A stretch of DNA of 48,794 nucleotides. It comes from Anabaena sp. CRKS33. Lineage in GTDB: Bacteria > Cyanobacteriota > Cyanobacteriia > Cyanobacteriales > Nostocaceae. The position numbers and the translations under genes were made by a program. The notes beneath the pieces are model-generated. The model saw nothing but the letters and a program-made list of their open reading frames with translations. It was not told where the DNA came from and did no database searches. The stretch is taken from the NCBI GenBank assembly GCA_001672075.1, contig LJOT01000003.1, forward strand, positions 1-48,794, written 5' to 3'. Positions 24,499 to 33,259 of this stretch are shown here, in pieces; position 1 is the first letter of the stretch, and each line of letters begins with the position of its first letter.

Positions 24499-25647
24499 TT
24501 ATGCTAATGTCATGAGCAAATCTCTAACTTCTTGACCAGCTACTCTCCAATTTAGACGCGATTCATATTCATTAAAAGCAGAGAGAGCTAATTGTTTGTA
24601 TTGATTGTAATTCGTAAAGATATTATAAATATATTCACAATATTCCGTAGGATCACTATCCCAATCAAATAGTTTTCCATTCAAATCATCTTTGATAATT
24701 GTCGTAATTCCACCAACTTTTCTAGATATACAAGGTACTCCTAATGAATTGGCCTCACAGAAAACAATAGGAGTACAATCTGCAATTGAAGGTAGAATTA
24801 GGAAATGAGAATCGGCAATCAGTTGGTATACTTTCTTTTGACCTTCAGAGGTAGATTTGGGAATAAAACCCAGAACTTTAACGAAATCAGGTAGGGCTTT
24901 ATCTACGCTAGGTTGACAGCCAACAATTGTTAATTCAGTCTTCAAACCCGAATTATTCAGTTTTTCAGCTACTTTTAGAGCAACATCACCTCCTTTACGA
25001 AACCAATCCATCCCTATAAATAGCAATTTACATTGATTTGTGGGTCTAGATTGAATCTGGTTTTTAATTTCATCAATAGTTAAATTACTTTCAATATTTG
25101 CTCCGAAAGGTACAACTTTCACCTTTTCAGGATCGGTATTGTAATAGTTAATGGCTGTTTGGGCTGCCCAGTCAGAAGAATAAATTGCTAACTGAGATTT
25201 ATGTAGAGTTATACTCTGAATCAAATGGGCGTTATGTAGCGATTCTTGACACAGATTACTATACCCAGGGTAAAAATCTATGATATTGGCAAAGGTTGCA
25301 TCTGCCCAAAAAACAATCGGTTGATTACATTCCAGATAGGCAATTGAATCACTTCCTGCACTAAAGACAATATCAGCTTCAATGCTCTCCAACTTTTTAT
25401 AAATTTGTTTTCCATAGTCCTTTAAAATCAATGAATTGATGTATTTTATATAGTTCTTTGCCAAATATTTATAGTAACGACTTTTCAATTTACTCAAAAC
25501 TTGTAGGGCTAATCTATCCTCTAATGGTCCAATGTAATCAAGAGGTATAGATTGCTTTTGAAGTGCCTGAGAAATGTAATAACCTATTCCAGACCAGTTG
25601 TTGCTTATAACTCTTGCATCAAAATTAGTAACGTAAGCTATTTTCAT
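24499..25647 (-). CDS. Glycosyltransferase family 4 (GT-B fold)
   Basis: A 382-residue GT4 protein, with SGIGYYISQALQKQ in the N-terminal loop, ADIVFSAGSDSIAYL, VVPFGANIES, LLFIGMDWFRKGGDVAL at the donor-domain start and CTPIVFCEANSLGVPCISR (~289-307) as the variant E-x7-E region, in which the first Glu is replaced by the CTP sequence. This form is seen in a GT4 branch in exopolysaccharide clusters. The ATG overlaps the stop of the preceding methyltransferase gene by 4 bp, indicating coupling, and 11 bp separate it from the fucosyltransferase gene. Confidence 0.83.
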   Translation of the reverse strand: MKIAYVTNFDARVISNNWSGIGYYISQALQKQSIPLDYIGPLEDRLALQVLSKLKSRYYKYLAKNYIKYINSLILKDYGKQIYKKLESIEADIVFSAGSDSIAYLECNQPIVFWADATFANIIDFYPGYSNLCQESLHNAHLIQSITLHKSQLAIYSSDWAAQTAINYYNTDPEKVKVVPFGANIESNLTIDEIKNQIQSRPTNQCKLLFIGMDWFRKGGDVALKVAEKLNNSGLKTELTIVGCQPSVDKALPDFVKVLGFIPKSTSEGQKKVYQLIADSHFLILPSIADCTPIVFCEANSLGVPCISRKVGGITTIIKDDLNGKLFDWDSDPTEYCEYIYNIFTNYNQYKQLALSAFNEYESRLNWRVAGQEVRDLLMTLA

Positions 25648-26417
25648 TGATTGTTCAATCCTTTTTGGATAAATATCATATTGTGATAGAAATATATCGC
25701 TATAATATGCAGATCAAAATATGTCGGTTGATATCCTTCTAGCTTATACTCAAGATAATTGAGTCCATCAACTAAATATTTAAAAAATCCCATTGTTGTT
25801 CCTAAATTGTTCAAATCTTCACTTGTTCCACCATAATCATCTGTCCAGTATGAAGTTTGGATATCTTCAATCACATACCATTTACAATTAATTCGAGGAA
25901 ATAGATACTTGAAGGTATGAATGACATGAGCATTTATGTGACTGCCATCATCTATCACTATATCAATTTGACCAATTTCTTTAATGACACTATCTAGGAA
26001 ATCATTATCAACTTGAGAGCCTTTAAAGGTCTTAATCCGACGTTCATCATGGTAGGTCTTATCGTGAATATCAATGCCAAATATGTTGGCATTTGGGAAG
26101 TATGTGCGCCACATCCTAAGTGATTCACCGCCCTCCTTTGGATTTTCGTAACCACCTACTCCTATTTCCAAAATATTGAGTTTGCTCCGTCGAAATGGGG
26201 AAAAGTGAGTTTCATAGTGTTGTGCATAAAAGTGACTACCCCACTTATCAGTACCATAAATATCAGCCAGAGCCTTGAGGTCAGAGCCTATCAAAACTTG
26301 GTAAAGGTAATTTTGAAGACCACGGAATCTAAAATTAAGAAGCTTTTTTAGTTCCTGTCGCTGGTCAGGAGTCAGTGAAGCACTGAAATAATTTTTGAAT
26401 TGGATGAGAAATGACAT
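25644..26417 (-). CDS. Sugar O-methyltransferase of the MycE/TylE (macrocin) type
   Basis: A 257-residue class I methyltransferase. The N-terminal IYGTDKWGSHFYAQHYE (~53-69) and ILEIGVGGYENPKEGGESLRMW (~77-98, motif I) are characteristic of the MycE/demethylmacrocin O-methyltransferase family, metal-dependent enzymes that methylate hydroxyls of deoxysugars. DIVIDDGSHINAHVI (~150-164) carries the acidic metal-site residues and WYVIEDIQTSYW the following strand. The likely substrate is a sugar of the polysaccharide repeat, before or after transfer. ATGA overlap with the downstream GT4 and a 12-bp gap to the upstream ABC gene show tight operon packing. Confidence 0.82.
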   Translation of the reverse strand: MSFLIQFKNYFSASLTPDQRQELKKLLNFRFRGLQNYLYQVLIGSDLKALADIYGTDKWGSHFYAQHYETHFSPFRRSKLNILEIGVGGYENPKEGGESLRMWRTYFPNANIFGIDIHDKTYHDERRIKTFKGSQVDNDFLDSVIKEIGQIDIVIDDGSHINAHVIHTFKYLFPRINCKWYVIEDIQTSYWTDDYGGTSEDLNNLGTTMGFFKYLVDGLNYLEYKLEGYQPTYFDLHIIAIYFYHNMIFIQKGLNNQ

Positions 26418-26429
26418 AATTGCTGATCT

Positions 26430-28220
26430 TCATCTTCCTACAACAACTTCCTGGTAACTACCTGATTTGATAATTCGACCCTGCTCAAGTTGGTAAATAC
26501 AATCGCAATGCTCAATTGTCGAAAGGCGATGAGCAATAATAATAATTGTCTTATTACCAGCTAAAGCTTTTGTTGCTTCAGTAATCAGATGTTCTGTTTC
26601 AGTATCTAGAGCAGCAGTTGCTTCATCAAAAACTAGTATTTCTCTTTCGTGATAAAGTACCCGTGCAATCCCAACTCTTTGGCGTTGTCCTCCCGATAAG
26701 AGAACTCCCCGTTCACCAATAATAGTTTTCACTCCGTCTGGAAGTTGGTCAACCACTTCGCTAAGTTGAGCCATTTGAATTGCTTTCTTTAATTTATGTT
26801 GGTCAATTAAATGATCAGGAACTCCATAAGCAATATTCCGCTCAAGGGTATCATCAATCAAAAATATAGATTGGGGAACATAGCCTAGCATATTTTGCCA
26901 AGCGCGTAAATTGCTATAAATTGAAACTCCGTCAACTTTTATATCTCCAAATTGAGGGATAAAAAGACCGAGAATAACATCAACCAAAGTGGTTTTACCA
27001 GCACCAGATTTACCAATTAGTCCAATAGACTCTCCCTTGCGAATAGATAGAGAAATGTCTTCTAGTACATTTCTTGTAGTGTTTGGATATTGAAAGGTGA
27101 GGCTATCTAAAATAACTTTATCAGAAAATCGAAATGTTTGCTGCCCTTTTGGCAATAATTTATTAGAAACTCTAGCAGAATCAAAGTCACTTATCAGCTT
27201 TTCTTTTTCCAACTCCTGAAGATCAAAGAATAGCCGATCAAGAGAATAAATGTTGCCTATAATCACGTTAATGCCAGAGATTAAATTTCCCACTGCTGGC
27301 ATTAGACGAACTAATGCGAGTGCAAAAATTCCTAAAATCCCGGTGAGATTTTGCGTCTGATTTTGATTTAAAGTGATGAATAAAAATGTAAAGCTTATTA
27401 AGAAGCTCATCATTAATGGCTCAAGAACAAAGCGGGAAAGATTACTATAGGCTGAAGCTAAAGTGCTACTTTTGGCATAAATGTTTGATTGCTCCTCCAT
27501 CTGATCCTCAAAATAGGATTCGCAACCAATAATACGAGTTTCTTTCAATCCCCCTAATCCATGATTTGTAATCCGAATCATCTCCCCATAAGCATGAAAT
27601 CCCTCTTTGTTCCAACGAGCTAAACGATCTTTCATTGGATGTAATAACCCAAAGGAAATAAGTAGCAGCACAGCAATGAGAATCAAGGCGATCGCATTAG
27701 TTTTGATTAAAAGCAGCACTAATGCCAGGACGATTGCAGTATTAGAGATAAATGTCAAAGATGTAGATACTACACCAATAGAAACTGCATCTGTGGTGCT
27801 AATGATATTCTGAATAAGTGTTGCTGAATTAATCCGCAAGTGGTAGCTATAAGGAGCTTCAATATATGCCTTTAGAAGGTTGCAAGACAGTTTTCTTTTT
27901 AAGTCAGAGCTAAATTTGAACACTGTTTTTTGAGCATTAAAAGCCAAAAATGATTTCAGATAAAAAGCAATAACAACTACCAATCCTAGAAAAATCATAA
28001 ATTGCTGTTCGGACTGAAAATTAATCTGGTTATAAATTAAATTTAACCAAGAAATATTTTTGATAGCATCTGGACTAGTAGCGATCGCAATGAATGGAGC
28101 AATCATTCCGGTTCCAAAAACTTCTAAGCCAGAAACAAGGATGAAGAGAAAAAGCATCGCCATCAGCGATTTGTGATTGCCTTTTGTAATATATAACAGC
28201 TTAGTAAGAAAATGAGTCAT
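26430..28220 (-). CDS. ABC transporter, fused permease and ATPase (PglK/MsbA-like oligosaccharide flippase)
   Basis: A 596-residue half-transporter that homodimerises. The N-terminal ~320 residues hold six hydrophobic helices (for example SLMAMLFLFILVSGLEVF). The ATPase domain has Walker A GKSGAGKTT (~402-410), Q-loop YVPQSIFLID, signature LSGGQRQR (~506-513), Walker B ILVFDEAT (~527-534) and the H-loop in IIIAHRLST (~560). In glycan loci such proteins (PglK of Campylobacter) flip lipid-linked oligosaccharide across the inner membrane. No separate Wzx-type flippase is in the window, so this gene probably supplies that step. The heterocyst envelope exporter HepA has the same architecture and is an alternative. 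Confidence 0.88.
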   Translation of the reverse strand: MTHFLTKLLYITKGNHKSLMAMLFLFILVSGLEVFGTGMIAPFIAIATSPDAIKNISWLNLIYNQINFQSEQQFMIFLGLVVVIAFYLKSFLAFNAQKTVFKFSSDLKRKLSCNLLKAYIEAPYSYHLRINSATLIQNIISTTDAVSIGVVSTSLTFISNTAIVLALVLLLIKTNAIALILIAVLLLISFGLLHPMKDRLARWNKEGFHAYGEMIRITNHGLGGLKETRIIGCESYFEDQMEEQSNIYAKSSTLASAYSNLSRFVLEPLMMSFLISFTFLFITLNQNQTQNLTGILGIFALALVRLMPAVGNLISGINVIIGNIYSLDRLFFDLQELEKEKLISDFDSARVSNKLLPKGQQTFRFSDKVILDSLTFQYPNTTRNVLEDISLSIRKGESIGLIGKSGAGKTTLVDVILGLFIPQFGDIKVDGVSIYSNLRAWQNMLGYVPQSIFLIDDTLERNIAYGVPDHLIDQHKLKKAIQMAQLSEVVDQLPDGVKTIIGERGVLLSGGQRQRVGIARVLYHEREILVFDEATAALDTETEHLITEATKALAGNKTIIIIAHRLSTIEHCDCIYQLEQGRIIKSGSYQEVVVGR

Positions 28221-28263
28221 TGGTACTTAATCTCAGATGAATTGGATCTACAAAGAAACATAT

Positions 28264-29235
28264 CTAAAATATGGGTATAGCTTTTTTGAATTCATGACTC
28301 AACCTCAGGCAAAACCTTCTCCAAATTGTCAGCCTCCAACCTGACCATGCTGTCATATCTACATACTCAAAGAAATATTCTTTAAGTAGAGTATGACCAG
28401 ATGTCCAAGGTTTTTTATTTGAGACGTAGTGAATAATATAAGGATCACGAATGAGATTGTTGTAAACTTCTTCTGTGAATGGACTTTCTTTCCAAGAGGA
28501 AAAACCATAGACACTGCTAGGTGAACAATTCCATCTGGGATCGAGTTCTCCCCATTGACTTGCAAGTAGTGCATTTAAAACATCCTGGTCGTGCCAACGG
28601 ATATACTCTGTTTTTTGCTTCAGGTAATTTACAGCTTTAGCACTAATATTATCCGTGCGCCACTTTTTGAGGTTGATAACTAAAACACCTGCATTGAAAT
28701 ATTTAGAATCTGAAGAAATTTTTAATTCTTTATAATTTAGCAGTCCGTTAGGATTTGACACATAAGGTATCCATGAATCTTGTGCTGCTAATACATAATT
28801 ATCTCCCAAATCAGTTTGCCATAGTTGCTCTAAATTTCCTCTAACTACTAAGTCACAATCTAGATAAATTGCCTTTTCTAACTCATTAGGTAAAATTTCC
28901 GGAATTAGCAACCTAAAAAAAGTGGCAATTGAAAGGTATTTGGCTATGGTTTTACCATCTGGACCAAGGCGTTTATTGACTTCTTCAATATCATTTCCCA
29001 GCAAAGAATCAGGTTTTGGTAAGAATTTAACTTCACACTTTTCTGAATTTAGCGATTTTAGTATCTTCTGTTTATTGTGTGTCTTGATGCCTCCATCAAT
29101 AATAAATAGGAGTATTTGGAGATTGCCCTGAAGATTTACGATTGCAGATCGCCCTGTTACTGCCAATTGCATGGCATAGTTATCATCAGCAGCACAAACT
29201 ACGACAATTGGTTCGTTTTTTAAAGTGGGCAACAT
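28264..29235 (-). CDS. Glycosyltransferase family 8 (GT-A fold, LgtC/GspA-like)
   Basis: A 323-residue retaining glycosyltransferase. VVCAADDNYAMQLAVTGRSA (~12-31) is the GT8 start; AKYLSIATFFRLLIPEIL and AIYLDCDLVVRGNLEQLW (~120-137) include the DxD metal site; YFNAGVLVINLKKW and HDQDVLNALL are further family blocks, and IIHYVSNKKPW near the end carries the conserved HxxxxxKPW. Bacterial relatives add glucose or galactose to lipopolysaccharide. The last 40 residues are basic. It follows the large glycosyltransferase gene at 29360 after 124 bp. Confidence 0.88.
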   Translation of the reverse strand: MLPTLKNEPIVVVCAADDNYAMQLAVTGRSAIVNLQGNLQILLFIIDGGIKTHNKQKILKSLNSEKCEVKFLPKPDSLLGNDIEEVNKRLGPDGKTIAKYLSIATFFRLLIPEILPNELEKAIYLDCDLVVRGNLEQLWQTDLGDNYVLAAQDSWIPYVSNPNGLLNYKELKISSDSKYFNAGVLVINLKKWRTDNISAKAVNYLKQKTEYIRWHDQDVLNALLASQWGELDPRWNCSPSSVYGFSSWKESPFTEEVYNNLIRDPYIIHYVSNKKPWTSGHTLLKEYFFEYVDMTAWSGWRLTIWRRFCLRLSHEFKKAIPIF

Positions 29236-29359
29236 GAATTGCCCTCACAGCTTAAACTATCAAGCATAATTGCAACTCCATTAAAGTTTTGTGATCGATG
29301 TGGTAGATATAATTTTTAGCCGAGAGATAATCAAGTCAAGAAAGTATGAATGTTAATAC

Positions 29360-31012
29360 TTAACCTTTTAGCAAAAAACGTAACCGGGAGTGGTAATGCG
29401 AACGAAATCTTTCGGGTAGTAAAAAATTGAGTGGATTTTTACGAAAACCATACTGTTTGACTAAACTAAACCATAGATGTAGCCGTTGTTCTAGTGGCAT
29501 TAATGGCATATGCCACTGCATGATTTTGTGAAGATTGGCAGTACCGAGTGATAAATGCGTACAGGAAAAAACATCCGGTTCATCAAGAAACATCTCAACC
29601 GTCGAATCTGAGTCTGTAGTTATTCTGCGTAAACTAGCTGCACGGAGGTATAAATTTTCTAGAGAATGCAGCCAGTTTGCTCCCCAATGGATTTGCTCTA
29701 ATTTTGTCCTAGTTGCCTCCCCCAGAGAAAGTCTGAATTCCTCATCTTCGACCAAGCGCGACAAGACTGCTGTATACTCCTCAAGGTCTAGCACTCGAAT
29801 CAAATTGCCAGTGAGACCGGGCATATCGGCATTGAAAATCTCGCAAGCTTCAGAGGAGTATAGGGAGCGACTCACTAGAGGAGTACCGTAACTTCCAGCT
29901 TCCAGCAGTGAAGTATTCGAGACAAAAGGAAACGAGTCTACATAAATATCAGCAGCTTGGTAAAATACTGAGGTATCTTCCGTCTGCCCAAGGACTCGAA
30001 TCCTTCCCTGGGTTTGCTGGATAGCTGCGGACCAATCTTCGTCGCTATCACCTGGACCGATAACAATTAGTATGGCCTGCTTGTACTTTTTTAGTAATGA
30101 AAGATGTGCATCAGCAAAATTCATACAGTCAATAGTTTTATACTTAGCTGCTCTAGCAATGGAAAGTAGCAGAACACTGTTTTTATCAATACCAAGCTGT
30201 CGCTTTGCCTCCGAACGAGAAAATTCTCTAATAGTTGGTTCTAGAACCGTAGGAAGAAGCATATTGCGTTTTGGTTCAATACCCCTGCGCTGCTGTGATA
30301 AACGCATTCCCGACTCACGCAGATTAGCAACAACATCGCTAATTCCCGTACCCAACCAACACCAGTGATCACCGTGATTGGTATAGATAATCGGTGGAGT
30401 TTGTTCCTTATTTGCAAATGCAATTGTGGCAACAACTTCGTACTCCCAAGTATGCAACACAACTATATCTGCTGTTGAAGCACATTCGCGTAACCTTTTG
30501 GCTCTGGCAATCACACCGCCAAGTTTGTTATTTAATGTGTATATTTTGCCTTGACTATTGAATACAGCATCTTTGATAGATTTGGGAACTTCGTCTGGTG
30601 CCTGTCTAATCAAAGCAAGTGAGTGCGATCGCTCAGTATCCTGCTCAATCCAGCGCCGAATCAATCTAGGAGGTCCACCGTACGTAGAAACATTAGTAGA
30701 AATATGTAGTATGTTCTTTGGGCTTCCAGGTAAAGAACTAATCTTTCGAGGAAAAAGGTCGTTTGGTATAGTCTTGCGCCCAATTGTCAGAAGAATTTGC
30801 TCAAGTTCTGGACTGGTGTAAAATCCACAATGGTTAAATTGAGCATACTGAGCAGCAATTCCTACATACACTGCCGCAGCTTCATATTTGCCACGCTGCA
30901 TTAATTCTTTTGCCTGTGAAAGCAACTGGCGAAACTCCTTGAAGTTTCGTTGAATAAGGAGACGGCCTTCTTTTCTCAGAACGTTGAGTCTATTGCTAGT
31001 TAATGTCTCCAT
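29360..31012 (-). CDS. Glycosyltransferase with extra N-terminal helical domain (GT4-like)
   Basis: At 550 residues this is far longer than the other glycosyltransferases here. The first ~85 residues form a helical, TPR-like module (FRQLLSQAKELMQRGKYEAA, then YVGIAAQYAQFNHCGFY). A GT-B core follows: ILHISTNVSTYGGPPRLIRRW (~100-120), YTNHGDHWCWLG (~211-222), LSIARAAKYKTIDC at the donor domain and VDSFPFVSNTSLLEAGSYGTPLV in place of the classic E-x7-E. The ~100 C-terminal residues form a separate basic region. The same N-terminal module is found, from memory, on other cyanobacterial glycosyltransferases. Its start overlaps the 3' end of the DegT-type aminotransferase gene by 13 bp. Confidence 0.8.
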   Translation of the reverse strand: METLTSNRLNVLRKEGRLLIQRNFKEFRQLLSQAKELMQRGKYEAAAVYVGIAAQYAQFNHCGFYTSPELEQILLTIGRKTIPNDLFPRKISSLPGSPKNILHISTNVSTYGGPPRLIRRWIEQDTERSHSLALIRQAPDEVPKSIKDAVFNSQGKIYTLNNKLGGVIARAKRLRECASTADIVVLHTWEYEVVATIAFANKEQTPPIIYTNHGDHWCWLGTGISDVVANLRESGMRLSQQRRGIEPKRNMLLPTVLEPTIREFSRSEAKRQLGIDKNSVLLLSIARAAKYKTIDCMNFADAHLSLLKKYKQAILIVIGPGDSDEDWSAAIQQTQGRIRVLGQTEDTSVFYQAADIYVDSFPFVSNTSLLEAGSYGTPLVSRSLYSSEACEIFNADMPGLTGNLIRVLDLEEYTAVLSRLVEDEEFRLSLGEATRTKLEQIHWGANWLHSLENLYLRAASLRRITTDSDSTVEMFLDEPDVFSCTHLSLGTANLHKIMQWHMPLMPLEQRLHLWFSLVKQYGFRKNPLNFLLPERFRSHYHSRLRFLLKG

Positions 31013-32292
31013 ACAATATACTGATTTTGAATTTCTATATCTGGATTTGATTGACAGGCGACTTTTAGTTCATTGACTACAAGATCTTGTTCTTGCTCGT
31101 TCATCTGATGAAATAAGGGCAACAGGATAGCGTCATCCTGTGCTTTTTCGCTTTTACTTAAGCGATAGCGAAGCGCTCCGTAGGAATCGCAATATTTTTG
31201 AGAACAGTCACAATTTTCCCTTGCTACTCCACAAGACCAAGCTTCAATCTGATATGCAGGTTCACGGTGAGCGCACGTAATCCCCCGTCGTGTACTAATT
31301 CCAGCATCTAGCATTGCTTGCATCACTTGTCGTTGATTGCACTGATCCGGTAAATAAACACAGTAACTTTGCCAATTGCTTTTCGCCCAAGTTGGCTCTG
31401 TTGGTAACTTCAATCCTAGTATATCTGCTAACTGATGATGATATCGTTGTGCTAAGTAACGACGGCGTTCCACAATTTCTGGTAGGCGTTTGAGTTGTTC
31501 CCGTCCGACTGCGGCCTGAATATCCGTCATGCGGTAGTTGTAGCCCAACATTGGGTAAGTCTCGAAAATGACCTGTTTAGATCCGTGACGCACCGTATCA
31601 GGGACACTCATCCCATGTTGTCGCCAGAGGCGAAATTGTTGATCCCATGCAGGATTATTAGTGGTAATCATCCCCCCGTCACCGGTAGTAATTACCTTGC
31701 GGGGGTGGAAGGAAAAGCAAGCGATATCTCCATGGGGTTTGCCGATTTTTTCCCACTGTCCATCCCAGAGAATTTCGCTACCAGTGGCACAAGCTGCATC
31801 TTCAATCACTGGTAAATTATAGCGCTTCGCTATCGCTAAAATAGCTTTCAGATCGCAAGGCATTCCCATCTGGTGAACGATAAGAATAGCGCGAGTGCGT
31901 TCATTAATTACATCTTCAATTAAAACTGGGTTGATGTTGTATGTCTGTGGTTCAATATCCACAAAGACTGGAATCGCTCCACAATAACGAATACTATTAG
32001 CTGTGGCAATATAAGAGTGACTGACAGTAATCACCTGATCTTCTGGCTGCACACCAACAGCTAACAGTGCTAAATGCAATGCTGTGGTGCAATTAGAAAC
32101 AGCACAAGCATATTTTGCCCCTACATAAGCTGCAAATTCCTGTTCAAATCCGGCAACTTCTGGTCCTTGAGTCACCCAACCGGACATGATAGCGCGTCTG
32201 GCTGCTTCTGCTTCTGGCTCGCCAATCCAAGGTTTAGCAATGGGGATATTTTGCATCTTCATGGCTTGCGCCATGCTATCGCTGTCAGACAT
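31000..32292 (-). CDS. DegT/DnrJ/EryC1/StrS-family PLP aminotransferase (second of two), with a repeat insertion
   Basis: A sugar aminotransferase that converts a keto group on a nucleotide sugar to an amine. Visible are PIAKPWIGEPEAEAARRAI, SNCTTALHLALLAVG, VFVDIEPQTYNINP, VIEDAACATGSE and the PLP-lysine site FHPRKVITTGDGG (~195-207). RWLxQHGMS and GYNYRMTDIQAAVGREQL support a perosamine-synthase-like subtype. At about residues 368-377 the protein contains CDSYGALRYR, encoded by a 30-bp dispersed repeat inserted in frame just before SEKAQDDAILLPLF. The C-terminal ~20 residues after that block are irregular. Overlaps the epimerase gene upstream by 8 bp and the glycosyltransferase gene downstream by 13 bp. 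Confidence 0.88.
   Translation of the reverse strand: MSDSDSMAQAMKMQNIPIAKPWIGEPEAEAARRAIMSGWVTQGPEVAGFEQEFAAYVGAKYACAVSNCTTALHLALLAVGVQPEDQVITVSHSYIATANSIRYCGAIPVFVDIEPQTYNINPVLIEDVINERTRAILIVHQMGMPCDLKAILAIAKRYNLPVIEDAACATGSEILWDGQWEKIGKPHGDIACFSFHPRKVITTGDGGMITTNNPAWDQQFRLWRQHGMSVPDTVRHGSKQVIFETYPMLGYNYRMTDIQAAVGREQLKRLPEIVERRRYLAQRYHHQLADILGLKLPTEPTWAKSNWQSYCVYLPDQCNQRQVMQAMLDAGISTRRGITCAHREPAYQIEAWSCGVARENCDCSQKYCDSYGALRYRLSKSEKAQDDAILLPLFHQMNEQEQDLVVNELKVACQSNPDIEIQNQYIVWRH
31161..31190. repeat. 30-bp small dispersed repeat in the coding sequence of an aminotransferase
   Basis: The unit begins AGCGATAGCGAAGCGCTCC and ends with GGAATCGC. It matches the repeat core at 20397-20412, and both its core and its overall design recur at 45567-45601 between genes. 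Being exactly 30 bp it preserves the frame, adding ten residues to the host protein. Confidence 0.8.
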
Positions 32293-33259
32293 GGCTCATT
32301 TCCTTTGTTAGCTTTTGTTTGTGCCACCAAGTAACCAAGCGAGATAATCCTGCTTCTAGAGATACCTGGGACTCGAAGTTCAATAACTGCTTGGCTTGAC
32401 TCACATCTGCCAGTCGGCGCTGCACGGGGTTAACTTGACGTTCTGGTTTATATTCTGGTTGGAGATCAGAACCCATCACTTTCAGTAAACTATGGGCTAA
32501 ATCATTTAAGCTAGTTTCTACACCACTGGCAATATTGAAAACCATGTCTGTGATATCAGCTTTAGCAGCCAAGATGTTAGCTCTAGCGATGTCTTCGATA
32601 TAGACAAAATCCATTGTTTGCTCACCATTCCCAAAAATTAGGGGGGGCAGTCCAGCAATAATTCGCTCCATCCAGCGAATCAATACTTCAGTGTAAACAC
32701 CGTGAATATCCATGCGGGGTCCATAGACATTGAAGTAGCGTAATCCTATATAATTCAGTCCATACATTTCATAGAAACTGCGAAATAAACCCTCATTAAA
32801 CGCTTTTGCAGCACCGTAGAGAGTGCGGTTATTGTAGGGATGGTGAGATTCAGTTGTGGGAAAATTCTCTGCCATGCCATAGATTGAGGCTGAAGAAGCT
32901 GCGACTACCTTTTTTACCCCAGCTTTGACTGCTGCTTCAAGAACATTAAAAGTGCCATCTGCGAGAACTTCCAATGCTAGACGAGGTTCTTCGGCACATT
33001 GGGTAATCCGAATCGCAGCTTGGTGAAAGACTATATCCACACCTTGCATGATATCAGTAAGAAGTTGGCGATCGCGGATATCTCCGTCAACAATCACTAA
33101 CGGACCATTGGCTTGTGTCCAAGCTAAGTTATCACGGCATCCCCGTGTAAAATTATCGAGAACAATAATTTCTGATACTCCCTCTTTCACCAGTAAATCA
33201 GCAATATGAGAACCAACTAAACCGGCACCACCTGTGATTAAAATTCGTTTATTTTGCAT
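32285..33259 (-). CDS. NAD-dependent nucleotide-sugar epimerase/dehydratase (extended SDR)
   Basis: An extended short-chain dehydrogenase of 324 residues. The NAD fold has ILITGGAGLVGSHI (~5-18), VDGDIRDRQ and VFHQAAIRITQCAEEP; the catalytic residues are in SSASIYG and the YxxxK of YGAAK. GLRYFNVYGPRM and FGNGEQTMDFVYIEDIARA contact the sugar nucleotide. Overall it resembles UDP-glucose/UDP-GlcNAc 4-epimerases of the WbpP/GalE branch, although a dehydratase is not excluded. It overlaps the formyltransferase gene upstream by 11 bp and the aminotransferase gene downstream by 8 bp, so the three are probably translated together. Confidence 0.88.
   Translation of the reverse strand: MQNKRILITGGAGLVGSHIADLLVKEGVSEIIVLDNFTRGCRDNLAWTQANGPLVIVDGDIRDRQLLTDIMQGVDIVFHQAAIRITQCAEEPRLALEVLADGTFNVLEAAVKAGVKKVVAASSASIYGMAENFPTTESHHPYNNRTLYGAAKAFNEGLFRSFYEMYGLNYIGLRYFNVYGPRMDIHGVYTEVLIRWMERIIAGLPPLIFGNGEQTMDFVYIEDIARANILAAKADITDMVFNIASGVETSLNDLAHSLLKVMGSDLQPEYKPERQVNPVQRRLADVSQAKQLLNFESQVSLEAGLSRLVTWWHKQKLTKEMSHV

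Noticed and set aside
31821..31837. Third intragenic dispersed repeat in the aminotransferase gene
   Set aside because: The 17-mer AGCGCTTCGCTATCGCT is present, but the encoded AIAKRY fits the normal family sequence, so it may be chance similarity and not an insertion.
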